The translations under genes were made by a program, and so were the position numbers. Of a stretch of 64,000 nt of DNA, positions 7,913 to 16,769 are shown piece after piece. Origin of the DNA: CAUJGP01 sp964612425 (lineage in GTDB: Bacteria > Bdellovibrionota > Bdellovibrionia > Bdellovibrionales > Bdellovibrionaceae); the NCBI GenBank assembly GCA_964612425.1, contig CAZTDX010000008.1:1-64000 (forward strand), given 5' to 3'. Numbering within the stretch: the stretch's first letter is position 1; each line of letters opens with the position of its first letter. Below the pieces are notes generated by a model that was given only the letters and a program-made list of their open reading frames with translations, was not told the DNA's origin and made no database searches.

Positions 7913-9553
7913 TTGAAATTTGAAGAATTAAAATTATCGACGCCGCTTTTAAACTCAATAAAAACTTTAAATTATACAGATTGCACACCTGTTCAGGAGC
8001 AATCGATTCCCCACTTATTAGAGGGCAAGGATTTAGCAGGACTCGCTCAAACGGGTACGGGAAAGACCGCCGCCTTTTTATTACCTCTTATGGAGCGGGT
8101 TTTACGTTCCTACCCAGTTCCGCCGGACGGAACACAAGAGGTTATTGATTTACATAAGGTGAGGGGATTTCCTGATTGGAAGCCTTTTCATTGGATTCTT
8201 ATTCTTGTTCCAACTCGAGAACTTGCTGAGCAAGTACTTCAAAATATTAAAACCTATGGCACAGACTCTGGTATAGAAGGCTGTGCAATCTATGGTGGCA
8301 CAGGATACGAAAAGCAAAAAGAAGCTCTAAAAAGAGGGGTTACTTTTATCGTGGCGACTCCAGGTCGATTAATCGATCTTTATAAAGAGCATAACGTTGA
8401 TTTAAAATTAGTGCGCGCCGTAGTTTTTGATGAAGCTGATCGTATGTTTGATATGGGCTTCAAAGATGATATGAAGTTCATCTTAGATCGAATTCCCAAA
8501 GATCGCCAGTTCTTAGTTTTCAGCGCAACTCTCAATTTAGATGTTTTGAATACGGCTTATCAGTATGGTGCTTCGCCGGTAGAAATTAATGTCAGCCGCG
8601 ATCAAGCCAAAGCAGAAAACGTTGAAGATTCGATTTTCCATTTAGGTCAGGAAGAAAAACCCAAATATCTTCTCTCCATCTTGCAAAATAATAAACCACA
8701 GCAAACAATCATTTTTAGCAATTTTAAAAATCAAATTGACCCGATTGTAAATTTTCTCAGGGCTAACGGAATTCCAGCGGTTGGGATATCAAGCTTATTA
8801 AATCAAACCCAACGTAATCGTGTGATAGAACAATTCAAGGGAGAAAATTCTACGAATGTGCTTGTGGCCACAGATGTGGCCGCTCGTGGATTAGATATCC
8901 AAGGTGTCGATATGGTTATAAACTATGAGCTTCCCATGGATTCTGAGTCCTATGTTCATAGAATTGGCCGAACGGGAAGAGCTGGCCTAACGGGAAAAGC
9001 TTTTAGCTTTGTGAGTGATCGTGATGTTGAGTCCCTTCAAAGGATTGAAGACTATCTTAAACATAAAGTAAAAGTTAGTTGGATGGAAGACTCAAATTTA
9101 GTGGAAAATTTTGAGCCTCTTAAATCTGGCTATGAAGGTTCTGATCGAAAAGGTCGCGGAACTATGGAGCGAGGGGATCGCCACGACTATAAAGATCGCA
9201 AGGGAAGAGGAGATGGTCGCTCCTCTTATGCATCTCACAAGCGAGATCATCATCCGCGAGAGGCGAGAGCCAACGAGACTCAAAATACTCATAGTGAGCA
9301 CAGAAGAGATCGCCCTAAAGTGCGAAATCATCCTAAACCCCACGAAACTCGCCAGGATTCAAAGCCTCACTATAATAATAAACATAAATCGACCTCATCT
9401 CATCCTAAAGGAAGATCAACAGCTAAAGAGTTTCATCAAAGAGAACGCCACCAGGATCAACGAAAGTACAGAGGACATGCTAAGCCTACAGTTTATAAGG
9501 TGACTTTATGGTCTCGATTGGTGAGAGCCGTTAAGAAGCTTTTCAAGTCCTAG
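7913..9553 (+). CDS. DEAD-box ATP-dependent RNA helicase with a long basic tail
   Basis: The helicase core (about residues 1-375) carries all the classic motifs: Q-motif (TDCTPVQEQSIP), AQTGTGKT, PTRELAEQ, TPGRLIDL, DEAD, SAT, and HRIGRTGRAG. It unwinds RNA or RNA-protein complexes, in roles such as ribosome assembly or mRNA decay. After motif I there is an insert of about 30 residues (PVPPDGTQEVIDLHKVRGFP) not usual in RhlE or DeaD. After the core comes a tail of about 150 residues very rich in Arg, His, Lys and Gly, likely an RNA-binding region. The start is TTG at 7913 preceded by TGAGGAT with good spacing. Which E. coli helicase it corresponds to is not clear; RhlE is closest by layout. 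Confidence 0.92.
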   Translation: MKFEELKLSTPLLNSIKTLNYTDCTPVQEQSIPHLLEGKDLAGLAQTGTGKTAAFLLPLMERVLRSYPVPPDGTQEVIDLHKVRGFPDWKPFHWILILVPTRELAEQVLQNIKTYGTDSGIEGCAIYGGTGYEKQKEALKRGVTFIVATPGRLIDLYKEHNVDLKLVRAVVFDEADRMFDMGFKDDMKFILDRIPKDRQFLVFSATLNLDVLNTAYQYGASPVEINVSRDQAKAENVEDSIFHLGQEEKPKYLLSILQNNKPQQTIIFSNFKNQIDPIVNFLRANGIPAVGISSLLNQTQRNRVIEQFKGENSTNVLVATDVAARGLDIQGVDMVINYELPMDSESYVHRIGRTGRAGLTGKAFSFVSDRDVESLQRIEDYLKHKVKVSWMEDSNLVENFEPLKSGYEGSDRKGRGTMERGDRHDYKDRKGRGDGRSSYASHKRDHHPREARANETQNTHSEHRRDRPKVRNHPKPHETRQDSKPHYNNKHKSTSSHPKGRSTAKEFHQRERHQDQRKYRGHAKPTVYKVTLWSRLVRAVKKLFKS

Positions 9554-9669
9554 AAGTTATGACCAAACAATTTCTTATGACATATATTGCCATTATTAAT
9601 TTGTATTAAATAGGCAATTTGGTAATAGCTCTCTCTGCCACTAATGATAGGGCTTTTTGGGGGGGAATA

Positions 9670-10554
9670 ATGAAGTCAATAACAAAGAAAATATTAAGTA
9701 TAGCATGCACACTGGGGCTTGTTTCGGCCTGTGCACCTACAAGTAATTCACCTAAAACAACGAACGACACAGAATTAAACCTAAATTTTTCTAGTTCACG
9801 CATCGTTAATGGCGAGTCTGTTGAAGACGCAGATCCCATCTCAAAATCAACTGTTGCATTATATTTTTTAATATCAACTCAAAATGGAACTGTTGCAAAT
9901 TTTTGTACAGGAACTTTAATTAAAAAAAATGTGGTTTTAACTGCGGCTCATTGTCTAAAAGATGCGTCAGAGCTTGATCTAAAAGTTCCTTTAGAAACTT
10001 TTGTTTCTCGAATTCGAGTTGGCTTCGGCACTCAGATCGTTGACAGCATCACTAATCCCAAGGTTTCATTTCTAAAAGTTAAAAACTTTTCTGTTCACCC
10101 TGAGTATATCAGTAATTCTGTAAAAACAGCTCTTGAAAAACCAATGCCTGATATGGCGTTATTACAATTAGAATCAAATGCTCCAGCACCCTATATTCCT
10201 GCAGCATTAGGCGTTAATCCCAACTTATTACAAGAAGGGACATTATTAACACTTGCGGGTTACGGGTATACTTCTGGAGTTGATAAAACAGACGCAACTC
10301 AATTAATGAAAGTAACTGTTACTGTTGCAGAACCTCATCTTTCATCTGTTCAATTTGCATACCTAGTTGTTGATGGAAAAGGTTCTTGTAGTGGCGATTC
10401 TGGCGGGCCAGCTTATATATCCTCAAAGGCAGGAAAACTCACGGTTGTAGGAGTGACAAGTTGGGGTGATGAAACGTGTGTAAAACTAGGAGCTTATACG
10501 TCTGTTGCAGCTCTTGCGGGATTTATTAATAGTTCCATAGCCAGTTTTCAATAA
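9670..10554 (+). CDS. Trypsin-like serine protease lipoprotein (S1 family)
   Basis: This is an S1-family endopeptidase. With the ATG at 9670 (GGGGGA just upstream) it begins with a lipoprotein signal peptide, lipobox LVSAC with Cys at residue 21, so the enzyme is probably membrane-anchored. A linker of about 20 residues leads to an activation-type site RIVNGE, where processing would free the new N-terminus. The catalytic triad is complete: TAAHC (His), PDMALLQL (Asp) and GDSGGP (Ser), with paired cysteines around the active site. The frame is open further upstream to 9619 but lacks a signal peptide there. Such proteases are common secreted hydrolases in predatory bacteria, which is context rather than proof. 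Confidence 0.92.
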   Translation: MKSITKKILSIACTLGLVSACAPTSNSPKTTNDTELNLNFSSSRIVNGESVEDADPISKSTVALYFLISTQNGTVANFCTGTLIKKNVVLTAAHCLKDASELDLKVPLETFVSRIRVGFGTQIVDSITNPKVSFLKVKNFSVHPEYISNSVKTALEKPMPDMALLQLESNAPAPYIPAALGVNPNLLQEGTLLTLAGYGYTSGVDKTDATQLMKVTVTVAEPHLSSVQFAYLVVDGKGSCSGDSGGPAYISSKAGKLTVVGVTSWGDETCVKLGAYTSVAALAGFINSSIASFQ

Positions 10555-10590
10555 CTCTCGATTATAGTTATCGTTATTTTAAATTATGAT

Positions 10591-10628
10591 CCAAGCTTAG
10601 TGTGTTGCTTGTAAAGAACTAAGCTTGG
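10591..10628. terminator. Stem-loop between convergent genes
   Basis: Perfect 10-bp arms (10591-10600 and 10619-10628) with an 18-nt loop lie after the protease gene. No clear T-tract follows on either strand, so termination is only probable from its position between convergent genes. Confidence 0.4.
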
Positions 10629-10676
10629 CGTGAAGTTCGCTCTTTCGGAGATTCTTTGGAGAGCTATTTTCAGTTT

Positions 10677-10713
10677 AGAAACTAATTGAAAAGCAACTTT
10701 TCAAATAGTTTCT
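10677..10713. terminator. Long hairpin at the 3' end of the minus-strand gene
   Basis: Arms of 17 nt (10677-10693 and 10697-10713) pair with one mismatch around a CAA loop, ending at the stop codon of the 10713-11627 gene. It is a strong hairpin but lacks a T-tract, so it may terminate in both directions or protect the mRNA 3' end. Confidence 0.5.
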
Positions 10714-11627
10714 TAGGGGCTGACTACAAAAGACGTGCCTTTTAATCTTTTTTGAAGGCTTTCGGAGCATTCAAAGTTGAGTACTGATTCAATGGAAGAG
10801 AGTAGGGCTTCTTTAGTGTAGTGAGCTTCAACCACCTTCGTACTTAAAATGAGATGAGATGAATTAAAATACTTTGAAATTTTAGATTCAAAATGCTTCT
10901 TGGAGGCACAGCTGAATAGGCCAAAAATATAGGGTGGTTGTGTTGTTAAATCTAATGTGTTTAGTAGAAATTTGAGTCCGGGTTGATTTTTGTGATACCA
11001 AGAATAATTAACGGTTCCATTACTTTTTACATAAGGTGGTTTAAAATCGGGTCCGCCACCATCACGAGAATGTCCTTCGTAAAATACGATATCGGCATTT
11101 TGAATGGCCCAGCCATAAAATTCTTGGGCTCTTTTACTCTTTAAGATTTGCTCGTCTTTGTAAGTTGTAAGGTTGTCTACATTAGAGCCATCATAGCTGC
11201 TATTCATTATGTAAAAGTTAACAGAGATTTTATTTTGATTTTTAAGCTGAAGTTCGCGAGTAAATAATTGAATATTATGTGGGTCATCGTTTTGTTTATT
11301 GAATTCACAAAATCCTTGATCTGAGTATTGGCATTTTTTTGTTAGATTTTCGACAAGGGTTTTTAGGGTCCATTGGTCCGTGACTAAATTGAAGCCCTCA
11401 TCAGAAGTATCACTGTAACCAAATGCCACAGCAATATTTAAAACTCCGGGGGTTTTAAGATGCTGAGAAATAATATCGGCACAGGCTTGAAGATTTTTAG
11501 GATACTCAAGTGGCTGATAGTAAATTTGAAAGGAATTTTCTACCTGAGCTTGGGTAGGAAATGAAACGAAAAACGAAACAAAAAAGAGAGAAAGTAAGTT
11601 AATGAGAGCAAAAAGTTTTTGAAACAC
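10713..11627 (-). CDS. Exported protein, possibly caspase-like fold, function unknown
   Basis: The 304-residue protein has a Sec signal peptide (hydrophobic stretch FALINLLSLFFVSFFVSF, cleavage after TQA near residue 27). The mature part has a His motif ADIVFYEGHSRDGGG at about residue 185 and, about 55 residues later, PPYIFGLFSCASKKHF. A His-Gly/Ser pair followed by a hydrophobic strand ending in Cys is the arrangement seen in clan CD (caspase-like, CHAT, gingipain) peptidases. That is a visual resemblance only; I do not recognise the family. It stands alone with hairpins at its 3' end. An AGGTATTC element precedes the ATG. It could equally be a non-enzymatic periplasmic protein. Confidence 0.6.
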   Translation of the reverse strand: MFQKLFALINLLSLFFVSFFVSFPTQAQVENSFQIYYQPLEYPKNLQACADIISQHLKTPGVLNIAVAFGYSDTSDEGFNLVTDQWTLKTLVENLTKKCQYSDQGFCEFNKQNDDPHNIQLFTRELQLKNQNKISVNFYIMNSSYDGSNVDNLTTYKDEQILKSKRAQEFYGWAIQNADIVFYEGHSRDGGGPDFKPPYVKSNGTVNYSWYHKNQPGLKFLLNTLDLTTQPPYIFGLFSCASKKHFESKISKYFNSSHLILSTKVVEAHYTKEALLSSIESVLNFECSESLQKRLKGTSFVVSP

Positions 11628-11863
11628 GAGAATACCTCCGAAAGCATTCTCAATAGTTTAAAAACGCTCAAATGAAAAAGAAAAATTAGCTTCATACGGT
11701 TAATTTTACTCGGCGCACAACTCTTCTTTTTAAGATTCGATATTAAAAGAATTAAATTTTAATTTTAATGTCGAACCTACTTTTAACGTTGCTGTTTGAG
11801 CTATCGAAGGCTAAAAACCTTGGGTTCGCTTGAAATAAAACCATATTGTAGAAAATAATTGCA

Positions 11864-12412
11864 ATGAATTTGCCACCCCAAGCTTATACAAAAGAGACTC
11901 TTATTCAGGCCTACAATTGGTTAAGGTCGCAGCCGGTTCATGTTCAGGAATTGGCAAAATCTCCAGATATTTTGGTTTCACTTTATTCAAAAGCTCAAAT
12001 TCATGGTGAAAACTATCTCAGTCGTACCAACCTTCAAACGTTTAAATCAGAGTTAAAAAATTTGGCCCATATTATGGGAGACCTGGATGAGAATACCTTA
12101 GGAGTTCCGTCAGGAGGGCAGGGAGTCGGTAATACGTCAAAACAAAATCCTAACCCACAGATCCAAAGGACGACAGCGACTTCGCCGTCAACGCCCATGC
12201 CACCCATGATCACTGAGACATCTAATTTGCCGATATTTAGTGCTTTAGCGACAAGTACATCATCCCATGAGCCAGAACTTAAATCGCTGCTCGATGCACG
12301 AAGTTGGGGCATGGTTCAGGAAATTAAAAATCATTTGAATTTAAGCTCGGAGACAGAGGCTTTGCGATTACTGATCGCACTTGGATACCAAAAAATTCGT
12401 CCTCAGTTTTAA
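11864..12412 (+). CDS. Hypothetical protein with ribbon-helix-helix-like C-terminus
   Basis: The 182-residue protein is not recognised. The N-terminal 70 residues look helical (TKETLIQAYNWLRSQPVHVQ), the middle 80-135 is low-complexity Gly/Ser/Thr/Pro, and the last 40 residues (ARSWGMVQEIKNHLNLSS then EALRLLIALGYQKI) resemble a short dimeric DNA-binding or packing helix pair. There is no signal peptide. No ribosome-binding site is evident before the ATG, so the start is uncertain. It precedes lspA by about 100 bp on the same strand. Confidence 0.5.
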   Translation: MNLPPQAYTKETLIQAYNWLRSQPVHVQELAKSPDILVSLYSKAQIHGENYLSRTNLQTFKSELKNLAHIMGDLDENTLGVPSGGQGVGNTSKQNPNPQIQRTTATSPSTPMPPMITETSNLPIFSALATSTSSHEPELKSLLDARSWGMVQEIKNHLNLSSETEALRLLIALGYQKIRPQF

Positions 12413-12513
12413 ATTTTCAGCACTTTTCTTTGAACTTTCTCGATTCTTTTGAGAAAATAAAACAAAGCTCACGATATTCGAGAGTTATACACAAATTATA
12501 TTGAGGCTTTATC

Positions 12514-13023
12514 ATGAAATTTAAATATGTATTCTTAATTGCCTGGTCGACTTTTGCTGTGGCTTTAGATCAGGTAACCAAAATTTATATTCATACCCAT
12601 TTTCAATTGGGTGAGTCTGTGACGGTGATAGAAAATTTATTTAATCTTACTTACGTTAGAAATCCAGGCGCGGCCTTTGGTTTTTTAGCAGAAAGCCATC
12701 CAGAGTTTCGTGAAGTCTTTTTTCTGGCGATCCCTCCTATTGCAATGATTATCATTTTCTTAATTTTAAGAGGGGTATCTGATAAAGACCGACTTCAAGT
12801 TTTTGCTTTAAGCAATATTTTTGGTGGAGCTATCGGAAATTATATTGATCGCTTGCGATTTCGATATGTCATCGACTTCTTGGATTTTCACATAAAAGAA
12901 AAGTACAGTTGGCCTTCATTTAATGTCGCAGATAGTGCCATCGTTTTAGGGGTGATGATTTTAATGTATTTAATGTGGATTGAAAAAAAGGAAACGAACA
13001 AAATAATTTCGCCTCAAACTTAG
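12514..13023 (+). CDS. lspA: Lipoprotein signal peptidase (signal peptidase II)
   Basis: LspA is the aspartyl protease of the inner membrane that removes signal peptides from diacylated prolipoproteins. The 169-residue protein has four predicted membrane helices and the conserved blocks: DQVTKIYI near the N-terminus, NPGAAFGFLA, GGAIGNYIDRL with a catalytic-region Asp, VIDFLDFH, and FNVADSAIVLG with the second catalytic Asp. The ATG follows TGAGG with good spacing. It lies 17 bp upstream of lgt, the enzyme acting just before it in lipoprotein maturation, so the two are one transcription unit. The many lipobox proteins in this window are its likely substrates. Confidence 0.97.
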   Translation: MKFKYVFLIAWSTFAVALDQVTKIYIHTHFQLGESVTVIENLFNLTYVRNPGAAFGFLAESHPEFREVFFLAIPPIAMIIIFLILRGVSDKDRLQVFALSNIFGGAIGNYIDRLRFRYVIDFLDFHIKEKYSWPSFNVADSAIVLGVMILMYLMWIEKKETNKIISPQT

Positions 13024-13040
13024 AGCGAGAGACATCGACG

Positions 13041-13808
13041 GTGTTTCCCTATTGGAGTTTGCAGAATTGGACCATTTCTAATTATTTTCTTATTCTCAGT
13101 CTTGATTTTTGTTTAATGCTTTTTTATTTGCAGTATCGAGCTAAATCACTAAATTTTAATTCAAAATTTGCTTTAGATGTTGGTATTTTTTCCACAGTAT
13201 TAGGTTTTGTTGGCGCGCGACTTTTTCATGTTATTTACGAGTATCCCGAATTTTATAAAAATAATCCCATTGAAATTTTCAAACTTTGGAAGGGTGGCTA
13301 TGTCTTTTTGGGCGGGGTTGTTGCCGCTGTTGCTTCGGGCTTACTTTTTTTGAAATGGAAAAAACAAGTACTTTCAAAGTGGTTGGATTTATTCGCGCCC
13401 GTATTAGCACTTGGTTATGGAATTGGGCGTTGGGCTTGCTTTTTTCAAGGGTGTTGCTATGGAAAAGAAACTGACTCTGTCTTTGGTGTTCACTTTAAAC
13501 TCCTTGCGGAGGCTGGTGAGTCCTTTTCCCGTTGGCCTACGCAACTGATGACATCATTTTTTGAACTCGCCTTATTTTTGATTGTCATTTTTTATGAAAA
13601 ACAAAAAAAGTTTAATCGAAAGCCGGGCCAGCTTTTTTATCTTTGGCTTGTGGGGCATGGCTTCAATCGTATGTTGATGGAAATACTACGAGACGACCCT
13701 CGAGGTCCATTGCTAGGGCAAATGGGCGTTTCATTTTGGATTTCTGGCATTATGTCAGCAGCGGGATTGTACTTTATGCTGCATAAAACTCGCAAAGTAG
13801 AAGTTTAA
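13041..13808 (+). CDS. lgt: Prolipoprotein diacylglyceryl transferase
   Basis: Lgt transfers diacylglycerol from phosphatidylglycerol to the lipobox Cys of prolipoproteins in the inner membrane. The 255-residue product has about seven hydrophobic segments and the family signatures: GARLFHVIYEYPEF, WKGGYVFLGGVVAAV, the signature GRWACFFQGCCYGKETD around residue 135, and HGFNRMLMEILRDDPRG near the C-terminus with the conserved Arg. The start is GTG at 13041, 17 bp after lspA. It is the downstream partner of lspA in a two-gene unit. The length is slightly shorter than E. coli Lgt. Confidence 0.95.
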   Translation: MFPYWSLQNWTISNYFLILSLDFCLMLFYLQYRAKSLNFNSKFALDVGIFSTVLGFVGARLFHVIYEYPEFYKNNPIEIFKLWKGGYVFLGGVVAAVASGLLFLKWKKQVLSKWLDLFAPVLALGYGIGRWACFFQGCCYGKETDSVFGVHFKLLAEAGESFSRWPTQLMTSFFELALFLIVIFYEKQKKFNRKPGQLFYLWLVGHGFNRMLMEILRDDPRGPLLGQMGVSFWISGIMSAAGLYFMLHKTRKVEV

Positions 13809-13906
13809 TCTCTAATTATTATGCACCATTAATGACATCTTAAATTTCCTTCTAACCAATTGATAAGACGACGTATTTTTGTCTGTAGCTTTTACGCCAA
13901 AATGTA

Positions 13907-13937
13907 TTGACTATATTATCGAATTCCGATAATATAG
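13907..13937 (+). promoter_or_regulatory. higBA promoter with palindromic operator
   Basis: An inverted repeat with 11-nt arms and a 5-nt centre spans 13911-13937. It overlaps a promoter-like pair: TTGACT at 13907-13912 and TAATAT at 13930-13935, 17 bp apart. The predicted transcript start falls at about 13942, within a few nt of the toxin ATG at 13944, so the message may be leaderless. The downstream HTH antitoxin is the likely ligand. Confidence 0.65.
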
Positions 13938-13943
13938 TAATCG

Positions 13944-14237
13944 ATGATTAGTAGCTTTGGAAACCAACTTGCAGAAGATCTTTTTGATGATAAAAAAACT
14001 AAATCTACTAGATTATTTCCTGCAGAACTTTTACGAATAGCTAGAAGAAAATTGTTATATTTACACGATGCTGATCAACTGACGGATCTTAAGGTTCCAC
14101 CAGGAAATAGATTGGAAATTTTAAAAGGGAATCTAAAGGGATATCACTCCATTCGAATCAACGACCAATGGAAAGTAGTTTTCTGCTGGAAAGATGGAAA
14201 TGCCTATGATGTCAAAGTCATTGATTATCATAAATAG
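13944..14237 (+). CDS. higB: HigB-type (RelE superfamily) toxin
   Basis: The 97-residue protein matches plasmid-maintenance HigB toxins, ribosome-dependent mRNA endonucleases that act as the toxic half of a type II module. Visible features are a helical N-terminal half (PAELLRIARRKLLYLHDA), the LKVPPGNRLEILKGNLKGYHSIRIN strand region, and the terminal strand pair DQWKVVFCWKDGNAYDVKVIDYH. The toxin precedes its antitoxin, the usual order for HigBA. No ribosome-binding site precedes the ATG, and the promoter above would place the transcript start at the ATG. The antitoxin begins 35 bp downstream. Confidence 0.85.
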   Translation: MISSFGNQLAEDLFDDKKTKSTRLFPAELLRIARRKLLYLHDADQLTDLKVPPGNRLEILKGNLKGYHSIRINDQWKVVFCWKDGNAYDVKVIDYHK

Positions 14238-14272
14238 GAGATATTTCAAAATGTTGACTGTAGAGGTAGATA

Positions 14273-14548
14273 ATGAAAAAATTAAATAAACAGCCACAAA
14301 ATCCTTTTCACCCTGGAGAAATTCTTTTAGAAGAGTTTTTAGAACCCAGTGAGATATCACAAGCCGCCTTCGCTCAAAAAATTGGTTGGACCAAAGCAAA
14401 ACTTAATGAGCTTATCAAAGGTAAGAGAGGCATTACTGCGGAGACAGCTCTAGACTTGGCGGAGGCTCTTGGTACTTCGCCTAAATTGTGGATGAATCTT
14501 CAGGCTACCTACGACCTAAATAAAGCTCTTAAGATGAGAAGCGCGTAG
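14273..14548 (+). CDS. higA: HigA-type antitoxin, XRE helix-turn-helix
   Basis: The 91-residue protein begins with HPGEILLEEFLEPSEIS, the hallmark opening of HigA antitoxins, and continues into an XRE helix-turn-helix (QAAFAQKIGWTKAKLNELIKGKRGIT), ending with the typical ALGTSPKLWMNLQATYDLNKA. HigA binds and neutralises HigB and represses the shared promoter. The palindrome at 13911-13937 is its probable operator. The GTAGAGGTAGATA stretch before the ATG supplies a weak ribosome-binding site. Confidence 0.88.
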   Translation: MKKLNKQPQNPFHPGEILLEEFLEPSEISQAAFAQKIGWTKAKLNELIKGKRGITAETALDLAEALGTSPKLWMNLQATYDLNKALKMRSA

Positions 14549-14849
14549 ATTCTATAATTCTAATAGATATTTTTTTATGCTGCATAAAAATCATAGATAA
14601 GAGGCTTAACTTTTTCTTTGAAAATTGGTGATTCATTGAAAGATAAGAAGTAAATAAAAATAGTTTTCAATTTATTGCTTCTGACATTAGCAGTTCTTTC
14701 TCTCATTGATACACAAAATCAATTTATCATTAATCTATTTTTGATACTGTAAATTTTTTTATAGTAAAGTGCTATTTTATAGACAGAAATCCTCTCCAGA
14801 TCTAAATAATAGCAGTTTATAAAGAATAAGTTTTGCAAGTGATATCAGT
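14549..14849. other. Intergenic stretch of 301 bp
   Basis: AT-rich and without a convincing gene. A palindrome with 9-nt arms around one base (14572-14590) lies just after higA and may form a small hairpin in the 3' end of the toxin-antitoxin transcript. A promoter for the gene at 14850 probably lies here, but I cannot pick one -10/-35 pair with confidence. Confidence 0.5.
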
Positions 14850-16046
14850 ATGGGGATTCTCAAACTCTTTTGTATCATTTTAATACTGACTCAATTTGGA
14901 TCACTTGGGCACGCAGGTGGAATTACAGAGCTATTTGATCTTAGAGGCAAATTAATTAAATTATTTAAAAGTGAAGAGCTCCCTGATGGAATTATAAAGC
15001 AAGAGTTACCAACTCCACCAGATGTAGAGCTAGCTGCAATTGAAGAGCCCATTAGAAAGATGGGAGTTAAGACACTGCTTTCCTCCGAAGAAATAATGCA
15101 TGAAAGCTGTCCAAGTGATCCTCAGCGGTATTATGAATCAATGTTAAAAAGCTTATCGCAATCTTTGGAGTTTAGATATTATAAACAGGCTTGTAAAGGG
15201 GTCACAAACGAGACTTGGTTGAAAAGGGACGATGATCCTGATTACCGTGGGCCAGGTGATATGTGCATCCTTCATTCGGTCAATATCGCTAGTATGCTCT
15301 TTGATAATGATTTTATGTTAGCAAGCTGTATAATTTCTACAGAAAATGGAGACGTAAATTTATTTCCAAAACATCACCTTTTGAATATGTTTAGGGGAGA
15401 GGAGCCAAAACTAAATAACTCAACGATTAAACCTTTTGCCTACGGAAAGGGTGGGAATAGCCTTGGGCAGATTACTTCGCCAGCCTATAATGCTGTAATG
15501 GAAATTATTGATCCAAAAAGTAAAAATTATGACTGTAAGATGAGAATTAAATTTAGAATTTTTTTTGATTTATTAAATCAGGGAAAAATACCACTAAACA
15601 AAACTGATCTTGTAAAAAAATCTGAGTCAGTTCAGGAATTACTCGGGAAGATGCATCCGCTTATGGGGTTAGCCATAAGTTCTATCTACTTATCCTCGTT
15701 CTCTGTAAAACATCCAGTAGCAAAAAATCAATTAAATGCATTAAAAAAGAAAAACTCTGACTTTACTCAGAGTTTTATTGGTGGATATGATTCGATTTTA
15801 AATGTTGGTAAAGAGGGATTAAAAAAAGAAAATCGAATAAACTACCTTGGTTCTATTTCAGTTGGTTATATTAGCACTGAAGATGAGGATAGAAATAATA
15901 AGTATCGAGATAAAGTTAAAAGCTGCATAAGCCAGGCGAACGATGACTATTTAGCCTCAAGACATGGTTTGAATTTAATAGCAGATATGAATAAAGTTCG
16001 ACGCTATGCTGCTAGTGATGCTAATGAACCGGAAGCGGGACAGTAA
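14850..16046 (+). CDS. Exported protein of unknown function
   Basis: The 398-residue protein has a Sec signal peptide (LFCIILILTQFGSLGHA, cleavage near residue 23). The mature region holds at least seven cysteines spread along the chain (for example ESCPSD, QACKG, GDMCIL, ASCII, YDCKM, KSCIS), suggesting disulfides in the periplasm or outside the cell. I do not recognise the family; the HSVNIASMLFDND segment and the SLGQITSPAYNAVME segment look like folded catalytic or binding regions but match nothing I know. No neighbour on the same strand gives context; pyrF converges from the other side 7 bp away. Confidence 0.65.
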   Translation: MGILKLFCIILILTQFGSLGHAGGITELFDLRGKLIKLFKSEELPDGIIKQELPTPPDVELAAIEEPIRKMGVKTLLSSEEIMHESCPSDPQRYYESMLKSLSQSLEFRYYKQACKGVTNETWLKRDDDPDYRGPGDMCILHSVNIASMLFDNDFMLASCIISTENGDVNLFPKHHLLNMFRGEEPKLNNSTIKPFAYGKGGNSLGQITSPAYNAVMEIIDPKSKNYDCKMRIKFRIFFDLLNQGKIPLNKTDLVKKSESVQELLGKMHPLMGLAISSIYLSSFSVKHPVAKNQLNALKKKNSDFTQSFIGGYDSILNVGKEGLKKENRINYLGSISVGYISTEDEDRNNKYRDKVKSCISQANDDYLASRHGLNLIADMNKVRRYAASDANEPEAGQ

Positions 16047-16052
16047 TTTTCA

Positions 16053-16769
16053 TTACAAAATACTTTTTAATATTTCCTGACAAGCGACGCGAGGTGAGGG
16101 AGCGGTCAAAATGGGTCGCCCGATAACGAGAGCTGTAGCTCCGGCTTGTAAAGCTTCGGATGGAGACATCGTTCGCATTTGATCACCTTTGTCGTCATTC
16201 TGAGTTCGAATTCCAGGTGTAACTAAATATAAACTATTTAGGCTTGAAAGTGATTGCAGTTCGTGAGGGCTGCAAACCAATCCGTTGAGCCCAGATTGTG
16301 TAACTAAGTGGGCTAAGTCCACTACGTGTTGCTTTATGGGTTGCGATTTTAAAATAGAAGGTAATGTTTTTTCTTCAAAGCTCGTTAAAATAGTTACTGC
16401 TAAAACTTTTACCGACTGTGTTTTTTGATATTCTGCCTCTAGTTTTGCTAATTGCTCTAAAGCGACACTGCCGGCTTGTGCATGGACTGTTACAAGACTG
16501 ACTCCAAGGTCAAAAGCAGAACGAACAGCGGAAACCATCGTTGATGGAATATCAAAAAATTTCATATCCAAAAAAACGGGAGCCTTGTCGATGACTTTTT
16601 TAAGAAAGGCCGGGCCATAGCGGAGCATCAGCCGAGGACCAATTTTTATCCCGCCCACCAGTGATGCTGTTTCCTCTACGATATTCCAAGCTTGGACTTC
16701 ATCATCTAGATCTAAAGCTAAAATAAGGGGATTTCGAAGGGGTTTAAATTTTGAATTTATATCTGTCAT
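16053..16769 (-). CDS. pyrF: Orotidine 5'-phosphate decarboxylase
   Basis: PyrF converts OMP to UMP, the last step of de novo pyrimidine synthesis. The 238-residue TIM-barrel protein shows the family active-site motif DMKFFDIPSTM (Asp-Lys-x-x-Asp-Ile-Pro) near residue 68, the opening LILALDLDD, VTVHAQAG, and the phosphate-binding C-terminal part PGIRTQNDDKGDQMR then GATALVIGRPI. It overlaps proS by 4 nt (16766-16769), so translation is likely coupled. It is the last gene of a minus-strand run from ribH. Confidence 0.97.
   Translation of the reverse strand: MTDINSKFKPLRNPLILALDLDDEVQAWNIVEETASLVGGIKIGPRLMLRYGPAFLKKVIDKAPVFLDMKFFDIPSTMVSAVRSAFDLGVSLVTVHAQAGSVALEQLAKLEAEYQKTQSVKVLAVTILTSFEEKTLPSILKSQPIKQHVVDLAHLVTQSGLNGLVCSPHELQSLSSLNSLYLVTPGIRTQNDDKGDQMRTMSPSEALQAGATALVIGRPILTAPSPRVACQEILKSIL

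Noticed and set aside
9111..9503. A 130-codon frame inside the DEAD-box helicase tail
   Set aside because: It is a shadow of the Arg/His-rich tail in another frame with no independent start signal.
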